From NCBI RefSeq assembly GCF_003248515.1, contig NZ_QFOB01000001.1, positions 124,001 to 188,000 of the forward strand: a stretch of DNA of 64,000 nt, in the 5' to 3' direction. Under the pieces are notes generated by a model. The model did no database searches, was not told the origin of the DNA, and saw only the letters and a list, made by a program, of their open reading frames with translations. Source of the stretch: Sphingomonas sp. Its GTDB lineage: Bacteria > Pseudomonadota > Alphaproteobacteria > Sphingomonadales > Sphingomonadaceae. Below are positions 16,683 to 25,300 of this stretch, piece after piece. How positions within the stretch are numbered: the first letter of the stretch is position 1; each line of letters opens with the position of its first letter. Made by a program: the position numbers and the translations under genes.

Positions 16683-18148
16683 TCCGGCGGGCGGCGGGGT
16701 TGCTCATCACGGCACTCGCCGCCGTGAGCGCCCCCGCCGCCGCCCCTCCCCCCGGCCCCGCCGAACGGGCGACGATCGAGGCGCTCGCCCGGATCGCGCG
16801 GGAAGATCCCAGCCTGAAGGCCGTGATCGCGACGAATCCGGCCGCGATCGCGCAGGCACGCACGCTGGATCGGCAGCGCATGGCGCGCGGGCTCCTCTTT
16901 GGCCGCCCGATCCTCATCAAGGACAATATCGAGACGGCCGACCAGCCGACCACGGCGGGCAGCCTCGCGCTCGCCGCGAACGTCACCGGCCGCGACGCGC
17001 CGATCGTGGCGGCCCTGCGCCGCGCCGGCGCGGTGATCCTCGGCAAGACCAATCTCAGCGAATGGGCGAACATCCGCTCCACCGCGTCCGTCTCGGGCTG
17101 GAGCGCGGTTGGCGGGCAGACGCGCAATCCGCACGATCCCGCGCGCAGCCCCGGCGGCTCCTCGGCGGGAAGCGGCGCCGCCGTCGCGGCGGGGCTCGTC
17201 GATCTGGCGATCGGCACCGAGACGGACGGATCGATTACCGGCCCGGCCGCCTTCAACGGCATTGTCGGCCTCAAGCCCACGGTGGGCCTTGTCAGCCGCG
17301 CACGCATCGTGCCGATCAGCCACAGCCAGGATACGCCCGGCCCGATGACGCGCACGGTGCGCGATGCGGCGCTGGTTCTGGCCGCCATCGCCGGCAGCGA
17401 TCCCGCCGATCCGGCCACGGCGCAGGCGGACGCGCACCGCACCGATTATGCCGCCACGCTCGTGCCCGGCGCGCTGAAGGGCGTTCGCATCGGCGTGATG
17501 CGCTTCGACACCGGCTTCTCAGCCGGCACGGACGCGGTGTTCGAAACGGCGCTCGCGCGTCTCCGCGCGCAGGGCGCGATCCTCGTCGATATCGCGAGGA
17601 GCGGCTTCGATTCCACGATCGGCGCGGACGAGCATGTCGTGCTGATGACCGAGTTCAAGGCGGATCTGAACGCCTATCTGGCCGATGCCGCGCCCGCCGT
17701 CGCCACGCGCACGCTGGCCGATCTGATCGCGTTCAACAGCGCGCATGCGGATATGGAAATGCCCCTGTTCGGGCAGGAAAGCTTTGTGGAGGCCGAAGCG
17801 GGCAGGCCGCCGGACAATCCCGATTATCTCGCCGCGCGCGATCGGGCGAAGCGCCATGCCGGGCCGGACGGCATTGATCGCCTGCTGCGCGACAATGACG
17901 TGGCCGTGCTGGTCGCCCCCACCCGTAATCCCGCCTCGCTGATCGATCCGGTCAACGGAGACAGCGGCCGGCGCGGGCCGGGCACGGGCAGCATCGCCGC
18001 CGTCGCCGGCTATCCGCACCTCACGGTGCCGATGGGCGCGGTGAAGGGGCTGCCGGTGGGCCTCAGCTTCATCGGCCCGGCGTGGAGCGAGGCGAGGCTG
18101 CTCGCGCTCGGCGCCGCCTACGAATCGGCGCGCGGCCCGATCCGCTGA
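16679..18148 (+). CDS. Amidase-signature family hydrolase, exported
   Basis: This amidase-signature protein has the Ser-cisSer-Lys triad: Lys81 in ILIKDNIET, the glycine/serine loop SPGGSSAGSG (cis-Ser near 161-162) and the nucleophile Ser185 in GTETDGSITG. A TTG start overlapping the ppa stop as TTGA gives 489 residues beginning with a signal peptide (MIRRAAGLLITALAAVSAPAAA in two parts), so the enzyme is probably periplasmic. The substrate amide cannot be told from sequence. Family members include GatA-like, peptide and aryl amidases. No gatB/gatC neighbours, so not the glutamyl-tRNA amidotransferase. The start codon is uncertain. Confidence 0.85.
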   Translation: MIRRAAGLLITALAAVSAPAAAPPPGPAERATIEALARIAREDPSLKAVIATNPAAIAQARTLDRQRMARGLLFGRPILIKDNIETADQPTTAGSLALAANVTGRDAPIVAALRRAGAVILGKTNLSEWANIRSTASVSGWSAVGGQTRNPHDPARSPGGSSAGSGAAVAAGLVDLAIGTETDGSITGPAAFNGIVGLKPTVGLVSRARIVPISHSQDTPGPMTRTVRDAALVLAAIAGSDPADPATAQADAHRTDYAATLVPGALKGVRIGVMRFDTGFSAGTDAVFETALARLRAQGAILVDIARSGFDSTIGADEHVVLMTEFKADLNAYLADAAPAVATRTLADLIAFNSAHADMEMPLFGQESFVEAEAGRPPDNPDYLAARDRAKRHAGPDGIDRLLRDNDVAVLVAPTRNPASLIDPVNGDSGRRGPGTGSIAAVAGYPHLTVPMGAVKGLPVGLSFIGPAWSEARLLALGAAYESARGPIR

Positions 18149-18191
18149 CGCACGGTTCGTCGCATCCCGGCATTTTTTCGCCGGCCGGGGC

Positions 18192-18218
18192 TAAAAAGGC
18201 CGGCATCGCGGCCGTTAA
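18192..18218 (+). promoter_or_regulatory. Sigma-28 (FliA) promoter upstream of the flagellar lytic transglycosylase
   Basis: The -35-like TAAAAAGG (18192-18199), an 11-nt spacer and the -10-like GCCGTTAA (18211-18218) fit the FliA consensus TAAAGTTT-N11-GCCGATAA. The -10 box is identical to that of the motA promoter in this window. Predicted transcription start is near 18226, about 70 nt before the GTG start. Confidence 0.7.
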
Positions 18219-18298
18219 CGAGTCCCGCAGGCGTGGTTACCTTTCCTTAACCATTATTGACGACACTGTGCACGAGCCAGTCGGAGCCTCGTGTACCC

Positions 18299-19192
18299 GT
18301 GTCCATCAGTCGCCTCCCCTCCGGTATCGAGAGCGCGCGCGATGACGTGCGCTCCGCGATCGGCACGGCGGCCCAGCGCACCGGCGTCGATTTCTCCTAT
18401 CTGCTGGCGCAGGCGAAAAGCGAAAGCGGCCTCAATCCCACGGCCAGGGCCGGCAACAGCAGCGCCACCGGCCTTTACCAGTTTCTCGACCAGAGCTGGC
18501 TTGCCATCGTCAAGAAGCATGGCACCGAGCATGGCTATGGCTGGGCGGCGGACGCGATCACGCCCAAGGCGGGCGGCGGCTTCACCGTCGCGCCCCAATA
18601 TCGACAGGCGGTGATGGCCCTGCGCGAGCAGGCCGGCCCCGCCTCGCTGATGGCGGCCTCCTATGCGAGCGACAATGCCCAGAGCCTGGGTCGCTCGATC
18701 GGGCGCGATGCCAACGCCACCGATCTCTACATGTGCCATTTCCTGGGGCTGGGCGGGGCAACCCGCTTCCTGCAGGCGTGCAACGCATCGCCGGGCGCCA
18801 CGGCCGCCTCGCTCTTCCCGCGTGAGGCGCAGTCCAACCGCGGCATTTTCTACGATCGCGACGGATCGGCCCGCAGCCTTTCCGAAGTCTATCAGGTGAT
18901 GGGCAACAAGCTCGCGCGGAACGGCGCCGACATGGATGGCGGCGCGGCGACGGGCGCGGGCGCCACCCCCGATTTCGGCCTCCAGCCGGGCAGCCTCGTC
19001 GTCGAGCCGCCCTCGACAGGCATTAACGGCTTCCGCCTCGCTGTGGACGATAGCGTCGCGACCGATGCCTCCGCCTCCGGCGATGTCGCCCAGACGCTCG
19101 CCGCGCTGGAGCAGAGCCGCATGAACGTGCTGCGCCCCACGCCCGCGCAGGCGCGGCTCGCCTATCTCATGCTCTCGATGCCCAGCGTCTGA
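18299..19192 (+). CDS. Lytic transglycosylase (SLT domain), probably flagellum-associated
   Basis: This 297-residue protein, if translated from GTG 18299 (a TTG at 18257 is the only other upstream start seen), has an SLT-like muramidase fold. The catalytic glutamate is likely Glu42 in AQAKSESGLNPTA, followed by ATGLYQFLDQSW. The rest (residues about 110-297) contains a serine/alanine-rich region without a recognised domain. No signal peptide is evident, so export through the flagellar apparatus or another route is possible. FlgJ here lacks a muramidase domain, so this enzyme is the best candidate to open peptidoglycan for the rod. A sigma-28-type promoter precedes it. Confidence 0.85.
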   Translation: MSISRLPSGIESARDDVRSAIGTAAQRTGVDFSYLLAQAKSESGLNPTARAGNSSATGLYQFLDQSWLAIVKKHGTEHGYGWAADAITPKAGGGFTVAPQYRQAVMALREQAGPASLMAASYASDNAQSLGRSIGRDANATDLYMCHFLGLGGATRFLQACNASPGATAASLFPREAQSNRGIFYDRDGSARSLSEVYQVMGNKLARNGADMDGGAATGAGATPDFGLQPGSLVVEPPSTGINGFRLAVDDSVATDASASGDVAQTLAALEQSRMNVLRPTPAQARLAYLMLSMPSV

Positions 19193-19297
19193 GAGCGCAC
19201 GCCCTCACCCTCTTTTCGCCCCCGCGCGCGTCGATCGCCCGCGCCCTGCCCCGGTTTCGCGCAGGACAGCCCCCAGGCTTCGGACGGGCGGACCGCC

Positions 19298-20278
19298 TCA
19301 ATGCGCGGGCAATTTGTCCGAAGGCGGGGCATCGGCCCAGGCCGGCTTGTCGCCCGTGGCCCCGGCCGTCTTCTCGCCGCCGCCCGGCAGCTCGCGCTCC
19401 ATTCCTTCTTCCTGCGCCGAATCCATCCAGGCAAGCGTGATCGACATGCGGCGATTGCGTGGATCGTAACGATCGCCCGGGATGAAGGGCTCGCGATCGG
19501 CAACACCCTCGATCCGGTAGAAGCGGTTCTGCGGCACGCCCGCCAGCGCCAGCGCCTGGCGCGTCGCCTCGGCCCGGCCGCTGGAAAGCGTCCAGTTGTT
19601 CACCATCCGGTCGCGCGCATAGGGCAGCGCATCGGTGTGGCCGCGCACGATCACGGGATTGGGCGCCGCCTCGATGATCTGCGCCACCTGATCCATCAGC
19701 AGCCGCGCCTCGGGCTGGAGGATCGTGGTGCCGACCGCGAACATCGAGAAATCCGATTTGTCGACCAGATCGATGCGCAGGCCCTCGCGCGTGTCGGTGA
19801 AGCGGATGTTCTGCGCGAACTTCTTCAGCGCCGGATTCTGCTGGATCTTGTCCATCAGCATCTTGGCGAGCATGCCGAAGCGGCGCTTTTCCTTCGCGCG
19901 TTCGGCTTCCAGCGGGCCGCCGATCGCGCTCTTGGGAATGGTCAGGCTCTTGGTGCCGGTCTGCGCGGCACGATGGGGATAATTATCCTTGTCGACAATC
20001 GAATCGCCGCCGAGCACGCCGTTCGATCCGGCGCTCTTCTGCTTGATCTCGATGATCGTCGGCGTGAAATAATCGGCAATGCCCTTGCGCTGCTTTTCGG
20101 TCGTGGCGCCAAGGATCCACATCAGCAGGAAGAAGGCCATCATCGCCGTCACGAAATCGGCATAGGCCACCTTCCAGGCGCCGCCATGATGGCCGCCATG
20201 GCCGGCCTCGATGATCTTCTTGACGATGATCGGGCGGGGTTCGGGCTCGTTCTTCCCCCGCTTCGCCGGTGCCGCCAT
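19298..20278 (-). CDS. motB: Flagellar stator protein MotB
   Basis: This 326-residue protein has a cytoplasmic basic N-terminus and one TM helix with the proton-carrying Asp41 in AWKVAYADFVTAMMAFF. A plug/linker and a periplasmic OmpA-like peptidoglycan-binding domain follow (VRGHTDALPYARDRMVNNW; SSGRAEATRQALALAG). It anchors the stator and conducts protons with MotA. It lies downstream of motA on the minus strand, separated by 125 bp that contain a strong hairpin. Confidence 0.96.
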   Translation of the reverse strand: MAAPAKRGKNEPEPRPIIVKKIIEAGHGGHHGGAWKVAYADFVTAMMAFFLLMWILGATTEKQRKGIADYFTPTIIEIKQKSAGSNGVLGGDSIVDKDNYPHRAAQTGTKSLTIPKSAIGGPLEAERAKEKRRFGMLAKMLMDKIQQNPALKKFAQNIRFTDTREGLRIDLVDKSDFSMFAVGTTILQPEARLLMDQVAQIIEAAPNPVIVRGHTDALPYARDRMVNNWTLSSGRAEATRQALALAGVPQNRFYRIEGVADREPFIPGDRYDPRNRRMSITLAWMDSAQEEGMERELPGGGEKTAGATGDKPAWADAPPSDKLPAH

Positions 20279-20320
20279 GAGAGTCTTTCCTTATCAGTTT
20301 CGCTGCGCGAAACCCGCGCC

Positions 20321-20388
20321 GGCCCGTTCCCCCACCCGGCCTCCCAAACAGAGCATCCTAGATGGGGGGCCGGGTGGGGGAGCGGGCC
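20321..20388 (-). repeat. 25-bp-stem inverted repeat between motA and motB
   Basis: Arms at 20321-20345 and 20364-20388 pair over 25 positions (two of them G-U) around an 18-nt loop. The arms share the core CCCCACCCGGCC. In the motA-motB transcript this would be a very stable stem, able to block 3' exonucleases or uncouple motB expression. It could also be a REP-like dispersed element. There is no U run, so a simple intrinsic terminator is unlikely. Confidence 0.8.
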
Positions 20389-20403
20389 AGTGCGGCCTCG
20401 GAT

Positions 20404-21267
20404 TTAACGGCCGCGCATGCCATCAAACACGTCGGCGAAGGCCGGCTGGTTCGAATGGGTGATGCCGGAGCGCGCCGCCTCGATCACCAGCGGCAGCGGA
20501 TGGCCGTGGAGCGAGGCGATGATGATCTGCTTCACCACGCCATAGATGGCGGCATCCGCCTCGATCACCTGCTTGCAGCGGTTCGCGAAGGGCGCGACGA
20601 TGCCGTAGGCGAGCAGAATGCCCATGAAGGTGCCGACGAGGGCCGAACCGATCATCGCGCCCAGGATCGCCGGCGGCTTGTCGATCGATCCCATCGTCTT
20701 CACCACGCCCAGCACGGCGGCGACGATGCCCAGGGCCGGCAAGGCGTCGGCAAGATTTTGCAGCATGTCCGCCGGGCGGATGTCGTCGTGGTGATGCGTC
20801 TTCAGCGCATTGTCCATCACGTCCTCCACCGCCATCGGATCCAGCGTGCCGGATGAAATGACGACCAGCCGCAGCGTATCCGTAATCATGTGGATCAGCG
20901 TCGAATCCTTCAGCAGCTTCGGATATTCGCCGAACACCGCCGATGATTTCGGATCCTCGATATGCGGCTCCAGCGCCACCGGACCTTCGGTGCGCAGCAT
21001 CTTCATCAGCTTGGAAACCAGGAAGATCGTGTCGAGATAATCCTGCTTCTTGTATTTCGGCCCCTTGAAGACCTTTGCGAAGCCGCCGCCGAACTGCTTC
21101 AGCTCCTTCATCGAATTGCCGGCCACGATGGCGCCGATGCCCGCGCCGCCGATGATGATCATCTCGTGCGGGATGGCCTCCATCACGGGGCCGAGCGAGC
21201 CGCCCGTGAAGGCGAAACCGCCGAACACCATGACGAGGAGGACGACGAGGCCGATCGCTGCGAACAT
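20404..21267 (-). CDS. motA: Flagellar stator protein MotA
   Basis: This 287-residue protein has four TM helices and the MotA/TolQ/ExbB signature (ADALPALGIVAAVLGVVKTM; IGSALVGTFMGILLAYGIVAP). The cytoplasmic loop contains the charged segments that interact with FliG. It forms the pentameric ring around MotB in the proton-driven stator. A sigma-28-type promoter is located about 50 nt upstream of the ATG. Confidence 0.97.
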   Translation of the reverse strand: MFAAIGLVVLLVMVFGGFAFTGGSLGPVMEAIPHEMIIIGGAGIGAIVAGNSMKELKQFGGGFAKVFKGPKYKKQDYLDTIFLVSKLMKMLRTEGPVALEPHIEDPKSSAVFGEYPKLLKDSTLIHMITDTLRLVVISSGTLDPMAVEDVMDNALKTHHHDDIRPADMLQNLADALPALGIVAAVLGVVKTMGSIDKPPAILGAMIGSALVGTFMGILLAYGIVAPFANRCKQVIEADAAIYGVVKQIIIASLHGHPLPLVIEAARSGITHSNQPAFADVFDGMRGR

Positions 21268-21327
21268 AAGACGTGAATTCCCCGATTTGGATCGACTGGG
21301 GACGCAGCCCGCCCCCGCTCCTCATGA

Positions 21328-21354
21328 TTAACGGCGCGGGAGCCATCTTCTTTA
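21328..21354 (-). promoter_or_regulatory. Sigma-28 (FliA) promoter of motA
   Basis: On the minus strand TAAAGAAG (-35, 21354-21347), exactly 11 nt, and GCCGTTAA (-10, 21335-21328) closely match the FliA consensus. The predicted start near 21320 leaves a leader of about 53 nt before motA. Confidence 0.75.
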
Positions 21355-21483
21355 TGGCGGGGAGGGGAGGATTTTCCGGCTTCCCGGGCCGTGATCGGGC
21401 CAGCTCCGGGCGCGAAACGGCACGCGCCGCCCCCGCCCCGCCTTCCCCTCGGGAATGCGTCGGGCCGGAAAGCGGAACGGTGC

Positions 21484-21564
21484 GGGAACCGGTTCCCGTC
21501 CGGGCAGGCGCCCCTCGCGCATGCCCGGACGGGCGATCGACTGATCGGCGGATCAGCCGATCAG
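21484..21564 (-). terminator. Tandem hairpins at the end of the flgB-flgL operon
   Basis: Three inverted repeats follow or overlap the flgL stop on the minus strand. CTGATCGGC/GCCGATCAG (21541-21564) spans the stop codon. CCCGTCCGGGCA/TGCCCGGACGGG (21495-21533) is a 12-bp perfect stem. The palindrome GGGAACCGGTTCCC lies at 21484-21497. There is no U run, so this is a likely but not classical transcript end. Confidence 0.5.
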
Positions 21565-22473
21565 ATCGAACAGCGAATTCTTGTGGGTCTGCGCGAACAT
21601 AGTCTGCGCGGCCTGGAGCGAAAGGCTCTTCGCCTGATAGGCGGCGACAGCGTAGGTGAGATCGGTATCCTCCAGTGAGGACCGTTCCACCGTCATGTCG
21701 TCGCCGCCGCTGGAAAGACTGGCTTTCTCGGTATCGAAGCGCTGCGCGCGTATGCCCTGGTCGGTCTGGACGCTGAGCACATGATCGTCGGCATTGCCGA
21801 TCGCGGCGACGCTGGCGGCGAGCGCCTCGGTCTGCGTCCATTCCAGCGGGTTGCCATCGGCATCGGTCGTGTTGCCGTCCGCATCTGTATAGGGAAGCTT
21901 GGCATCCGGGCCGAGCTCCAGCGCGGCGGCCGCATTGTTCAGGATATCGACCATCGATCGATCGCCCTGCGCGGTCTTCACGGTGCCGAACACTTCGGTG
22001 GCGGAGGCGGTGGCGGGCAGGCTGCGTCCATTCGAAACCGGGATCTGCAGCGGATCGCCGGTCGGGAAGAGCGGCTGCCCGTTCGGATCCTTGGATTGGC
22101 TGAGCGCGGTGATCTCGCCGGCGATCGAGCGCAGCTCGGCCGCGATCTGCGTGCGGTTGAGGTTCGCGTTCGTGTCGTTGGCGCCGGCGATGATGAGTTC
22201 CTTGGCGCGCTGCGTGAGCGACGACAGGCTCTTCAGCGCCGTATCGGCGGAAGCGGCGATTCCCGCACCGATATCGGCATTGCGCTTCCACACCGTATTG
22301 TCCGCCTGGTTCTGGCGGATATCGGCGATGCGCGCGGCGGCCTTCGGATCGTCGGAGGCCGCCGTCAGTCGCTTGTTGCTGGAGACGCTCTGCTGCAGCT
22401 TCGAGATTTCGGCGGCCAGGCTCGTCTGCCGCTGGATCTCGACGCTGGCGGTGTAGCGGGTCGAACCGATCAT
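21553..22473 (-). CDS. flgL: Flagellar hook-filament junction protein FlgL (HAP3)
   Basis: This 306-residue flagellin-like junction protein has the N-terminal helical D0/D1 segment (IQRQTSLAAEISKLQQSVSSNK; DDPKAAARIADIRQNQADN) and the matching C-terminal helix ending in AQTHKNSLFDLIG. It connects FlgK to the filament. It is the last gene of the hook-basal-body operon, 10 bp after flgK. The annotation relies on the flagellin-like termini and position. Confidence 0.93.
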   Translation of the reverse strand: MIGSTRYTASVEIQRQTSLAAEISKLQQSVSSNKRLTAASDDPKAAARIADIRQNQADNTVWKRNADIGAGIAASADTALKSLSSLTQRAKELIIAGANDTNANLNRTQIAAELRSIAGEITALSQSKDPNGQPLFPTGDPLQIPVSNGRSLPATASATEVFGTVKTAQGDRSMVDILNNAAAALELGPDAKLPYTDADGNTTDADGNPLEWTQTEALAASVAAIGNADDHVLSVQTDQGIRAQRFDTEKASLSSGGDDMTVERSSLEDTDLTYAVAAYQAKSLSLQAAQTMFAQTHKNSLFDLIG

Positions 22474-22483
22474 GGCGCTATCC

Positions 22484-23860
22484 TCAGAACAGGTTCAATA
22501 TGTCTTGCAGCGTTTCGCGCGCCGCTTGGATAACCTTCGCCGAAGCCGAATAGGCCTGCTGGAAGCGCAGCAATTCGGCCGCCTCGTTGTCGAGATCGAC
22601 GCCTGTCGTCTCGTCCAGCGCGGTGAAGGCGGTGCTCTTGCGGGCCGACGCCGCGCTCTGCTGCAGCTTGGCGGAAGAGACGAGCAGCGACTGATCGGTC
22701 ACCATCGTCTTCCACTTCTGCTCCAGCCCGTCCGCGCCGCGCCCGTTCGAAACGAGCGAGAGGAGATTGCCGTTGGCCGTGCCGATCGCGGTGCCGGTCG
22801 CATCCGGGCTGGCGGCGGCGATGTCCGCGATCGTGACCGTGCCGGAAAGGTTGATCGAAGCCGCATCCGTGCCGGTCATCAGGTCTGGCCCGGCCACGCC
22901 CGCATCCGTCAGGCCGTTGGCCTGAAAGTTGTTGAGCAGGTCGATCATGCCGGTGGCGATGCCATCCAGTTGCGCGCGACGCCCGGCATTGACGTTCGCG
23001 CTGTCGATCAGCCCCGCGAGCGAGCCGCCCGTGGGCGTGGCGGCCGTCACGGTATCGCCATCGCGCACCGTCATAGCCAGCCTGCCGTCGCTCGCCGTCT
23101 GCAGCGACACGTCCGAAGGCAGGACCGCGGTGTTGGAGAGAAGAAGCGGACCGGTCACGTCATTCATACGCACCGTCACCGATCCATCGGCGGCGAAATC
23201 CGTATTGATCGCCATCACGCCCGAAAGCGAGCCGAGCAGGCTATCGCGCTGATCCTCCAGCTGCGCGCGCGCCGGCGAATTGGTGGGCGACGTGCGCAGC
23301 GCCAGGTTGATCTTGGCCAGCGCGCCGAGCGTGTCGTTGGCCTCGCTCGTCTGGAGGGTCGCCTGGGTTGTGATCGTGCCCGAAAGCTGGGTGAGGTTCG
23401 ATGCCGTGGTGCGGATCGCGGACGCGGCATCGGAGATCGATGCGAGGAAGGTCTGGCGCACGCTGGTATCGGCGGGATTGGCCGAAAGCTGCGTGGCGGT
23501 GGTGAACACCGCCGTCAGCCGCGTGCCGACGCCCGCATCGGTGTCGTTCAGCAGCGATTCCATCGTCGTCAGATATTGGGTGCGCGTATCGGCATTGCTG
23601 GAATCGGAATTGGTCGTCCAGGCATTGGACGCCTTGTACTGATCCCACACGCGCGAGACGCCCACCGCCTGCACGCCGCCGAAGGCGCTCGCCGAACGGT
23701 TGAGCGTCGTCGGCCCGGAATAGGTCGATTGCTCGGAGAGGACGACGCTGCGGCGCGAATAGCCGGCCGTATCCGCATTGGTGACGTTTTCGCCGATCGT
23801 CTGAAGCGCGCCCTTGTAGGCGAGCACGCCGGATCGGCCGATCGAAAGCAGGTCGCTCAT
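22484..23860 (-). CDS. flgK: Flagellar hook-associated protein FlgK (HAP1)
   Basis: This 458-residue junction protein has the rod/hook-type N-terminus LLSIGRSGVLAYKGALQTIGENVTNADTAGYSRR (read in pieces). The C-terminus, ENxEAAELLRFQQAYSASAKVIQ-like (DNEAAELLRFQQAYSASAKV), is the conserved axial D0 helix. The middle is Ser/Thr/Ala-rich. It overlaps flgJ by ATGA. It forms the first hook-filament adaptor layer. Confidence 0.96.
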   Translation of the reverse strand: MSDLLSIGRSGVLAYKGALQTIGENVTNADTAGYSRRSVVLSEQSTYSGPTTLNRSASAFGGVQAVGVSRVWDQYKASNAWTTNSDSSNADTRTQYLTTMESLLNDTDAGVGTRLTAVFTTATQLSANPADTSVRQTFLASISDAASAIRTTASNLTQLSGTITTQATLQTSEANDTLGALAKINLALRTSPTNSPARAQLEDQRDSLLGSLSGVMAINTDFAADGSVTVRMNDVTGPLLLSNTAVLPSDVSLQTASDGRLAMTVRDGDTVTAATPTGGSLAGLIDSANVNAGRRAQLDGIATGMIDLLNNFQANGLTDAGVAGPDLMTGTDAASINLSGTVTIADIAAASPDATGTAIGTANGNLLSLVSNGRGADGLEQKWKTMVTDQSLLVSSAKLQQSAASARKSTAFTALDETTGVDLDNEAAELLRFQQAYSASAKVIQAARETLQDILNLF

Positions 23861-24189
23861 GGCGTCTCACCCTTGGTGGTGCTGCCGGCGGCGGTGGTCG
23901 CAGCGCTGCCCGACAGGCGCGCGCCGAACTGCTTCACCAGCAGATCGGCGACGTGGAGCACGCCCTTGTCGGACATGTCATCCGCCAGCTTGGAATCGCT
24001 CATGTCGCGAAACTGCTGGGTCGCGCTGGAATCGAAGATTCCCTCGCTGGCGCTGGCCGAGCGCATCGATCCGATCATCTGGCGAAGGAAGACCGCCTCG
24101 AACTGCTTGGCGACCTTCTTGAGCTGATCGATCTGCGCCGTGGGCTGCACGCCCTGCGTCGCGGCGGAGGAGGAGACCGCGTCCGTCAC
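23857..24189 (-). CDS. flgJ: Flagellar rod-assembly protein FlgJ, rod-cap domain only
   Basis: This 110-residue protein corresponds to the N-terminal rod-binding domain (QIDQLKKVAKQFEAVFLRQM; GIFDSSATQQFRDMSDSKLA). The C-terminal muramidase domain found in enterobacterial FlgJ (about 310 residues) is absent, as in many Alphaproteobacteria. The GTG start overlaps flgI by GTGA, and the stop overlaps flgK by ATGA. Peptidoglycan cleavage is probably supplied by the separate transglycosylase at 18.3 kb. Confidence 0.93.
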   Translation of the reverse strand: MTDAVSSSAATQGVQPTAQIDQLKKVAKQFEAVFLRQMIGSMRSASASEGIFDSSATQQFRDMSDSKLADDMSDKGVLHVADLLVKQFGARLSGSAATTAAGSTTKGETP

Positions 24190-25295
24190 AGGACCACAAG
24201 CTCCGCCTTCATCGCGCCGGCCTGCTTCAGGGCCTCCAGGATCGCGACCAGATCGGCGGGCGAGGCGCCGATCGCGTTCACGGCCTTCACGATATCGGCC
24301 AGGCTGGCGCCGGGGGCGAAACGGAACATCGGGCGCTTCTCCTCATCCACGGTGATGCCGCTCTTGGGCACCACGGCGGTCTGGCCCTGGCTGAAGGGCT
24401 CGGGCTGCGAGACACGGTAATTCTCGTTGACCTTCACGGTCAGCTTGCCGTGGCTCACGGCGGCCGGCGCGATGCGCACCGCGCCGTTGATGACGACGGT
24501 GCCGGTGCGGGCATTCACGATCACGCGGGCCGGCGCATCCGCCGGATCCACCAGCAGATCCTCGATCTGGCCCATCAGCGCCGTGCGGATCTCGGCCCCC
24601 TGGGGTGCGGAGATGGCGACGGTGGCGGCGTCGATCGCCCGCGCCCGGCCCACGCCCAGCGCCTTGTTGATCGAGGCCGCGACCCGGCCGACAGTGGTGA
24701 GATCGGCTTCGGAAAGGTTGAACATCACTTCGGGCGTGGTCGCGAAGCCCGCGTCCACCGCGCGCTCCACCGTGGCCCCGCCGGGGATGCGGCCGGCGGT
24801 CGGCACGTTGACCGTCACCTTCGATCCATCGGCCGCGTCGATGCCGAGGCCGCCCACGGCGAGATTGCCCTGCGCCATCGCATAGACCTGCCCGTCCGCG
24901 CCCTGCAGCGGCATCATCACCAGCGTGCCGCCGCGCAGGCTCTTGGCCTTGCCCATCGCGGAAACGGTGATGTCCAGCTTCTGGCCCGGCTTGGCGAAGG
25001 CGGGCAGATCCGCCGTCACCATCACGGCGGCTGCATTCTTCAGCGCCGGATTGATGTTGGCGGGCAGCGCCAGGCCGAAGCGCGAGGCCACGCCCTTCAT
25101 GCCCTGTGTGGCATAATCCAGGCTGTCGTCGCCCGTGCCGGCCAGGCCCACGACGATGCCGTAGCCGGTCAGCTGGTTGGTGCGCAGGCCCTGGAAGGAG
25201 CCGAGATCCTTGATCCGTTCGGCCTGCGCCGGCGCCAGCGCGGCGAGCGCCGCTGCGGCGAGGAACAGGAAGCGGGGGAGGCGAAGGGTCATCAT
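24186..25295 (-). CDS. flgI: Flagellar P-ring protein FlgI
   Basis: This 369-residue periplasmic protein has a Sec signal peptide (LPRFLFLAAAALAALAPAQA), then the highly conserved P-ring sequence ERIKDLGSFQGLRTNQLTGY and GIVVGLAGTGDDSLDYATQ. It forms the bushing in the peptidoglycan layer around the rod. FlgA, encoded at 31.8 kb, is its assembly chaperone. The spacing to flgH is 5 bp. Confidence 0.97.
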   Translation of the reverse strand: MMTLRLPRFLFLAAAALAALAPAQAERIKDLGSFQGLRTNQLTGYGIVVGLAGTGDDSLDYATQGMKGVASRFGLALPANINPALKNAAAVMVTADLPAFAKPGQKLDITVSAMGKAKSLRGGTLVMMPLQGADGQVYAMAQGNLAVGGLGIDAADGSKVTVNVPTAGRIPGGATVERAVDAGFATTPEVMFNLSEADLTTVGRVAASINKALGVGRARAIDAATVAISAPQGAEIRTALMGQIEDLLVDPADAPARVIVNARTGTVVINGAVRIAPAAVSHGKLTVKVNENYRVSQPEPFSQGQTAVVPKSGITVDEEKRPMFRFAPGASLADIVKAVNAIGASPADLVAILEALKQAGAMKAELVVL

Positions 25296-25300
25296 CGGTC

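Noticed and set aside
18236..18254. TTAACCAT sequence resembling a CtrA half site before the transglycosylase gene
   Set aside because: The second half site is off by one position and the site lies downstream of the predicted sigma-28 start; evidence too weak to list as an operator.
20402..20409. GCCGTTAA on the minus strand at the motA stop, as a sigma-28 promoter for motB
   Set aside because: No TAAA-type -35 box at the 11-nt spacing; overlaps the motA stop codon by chance.
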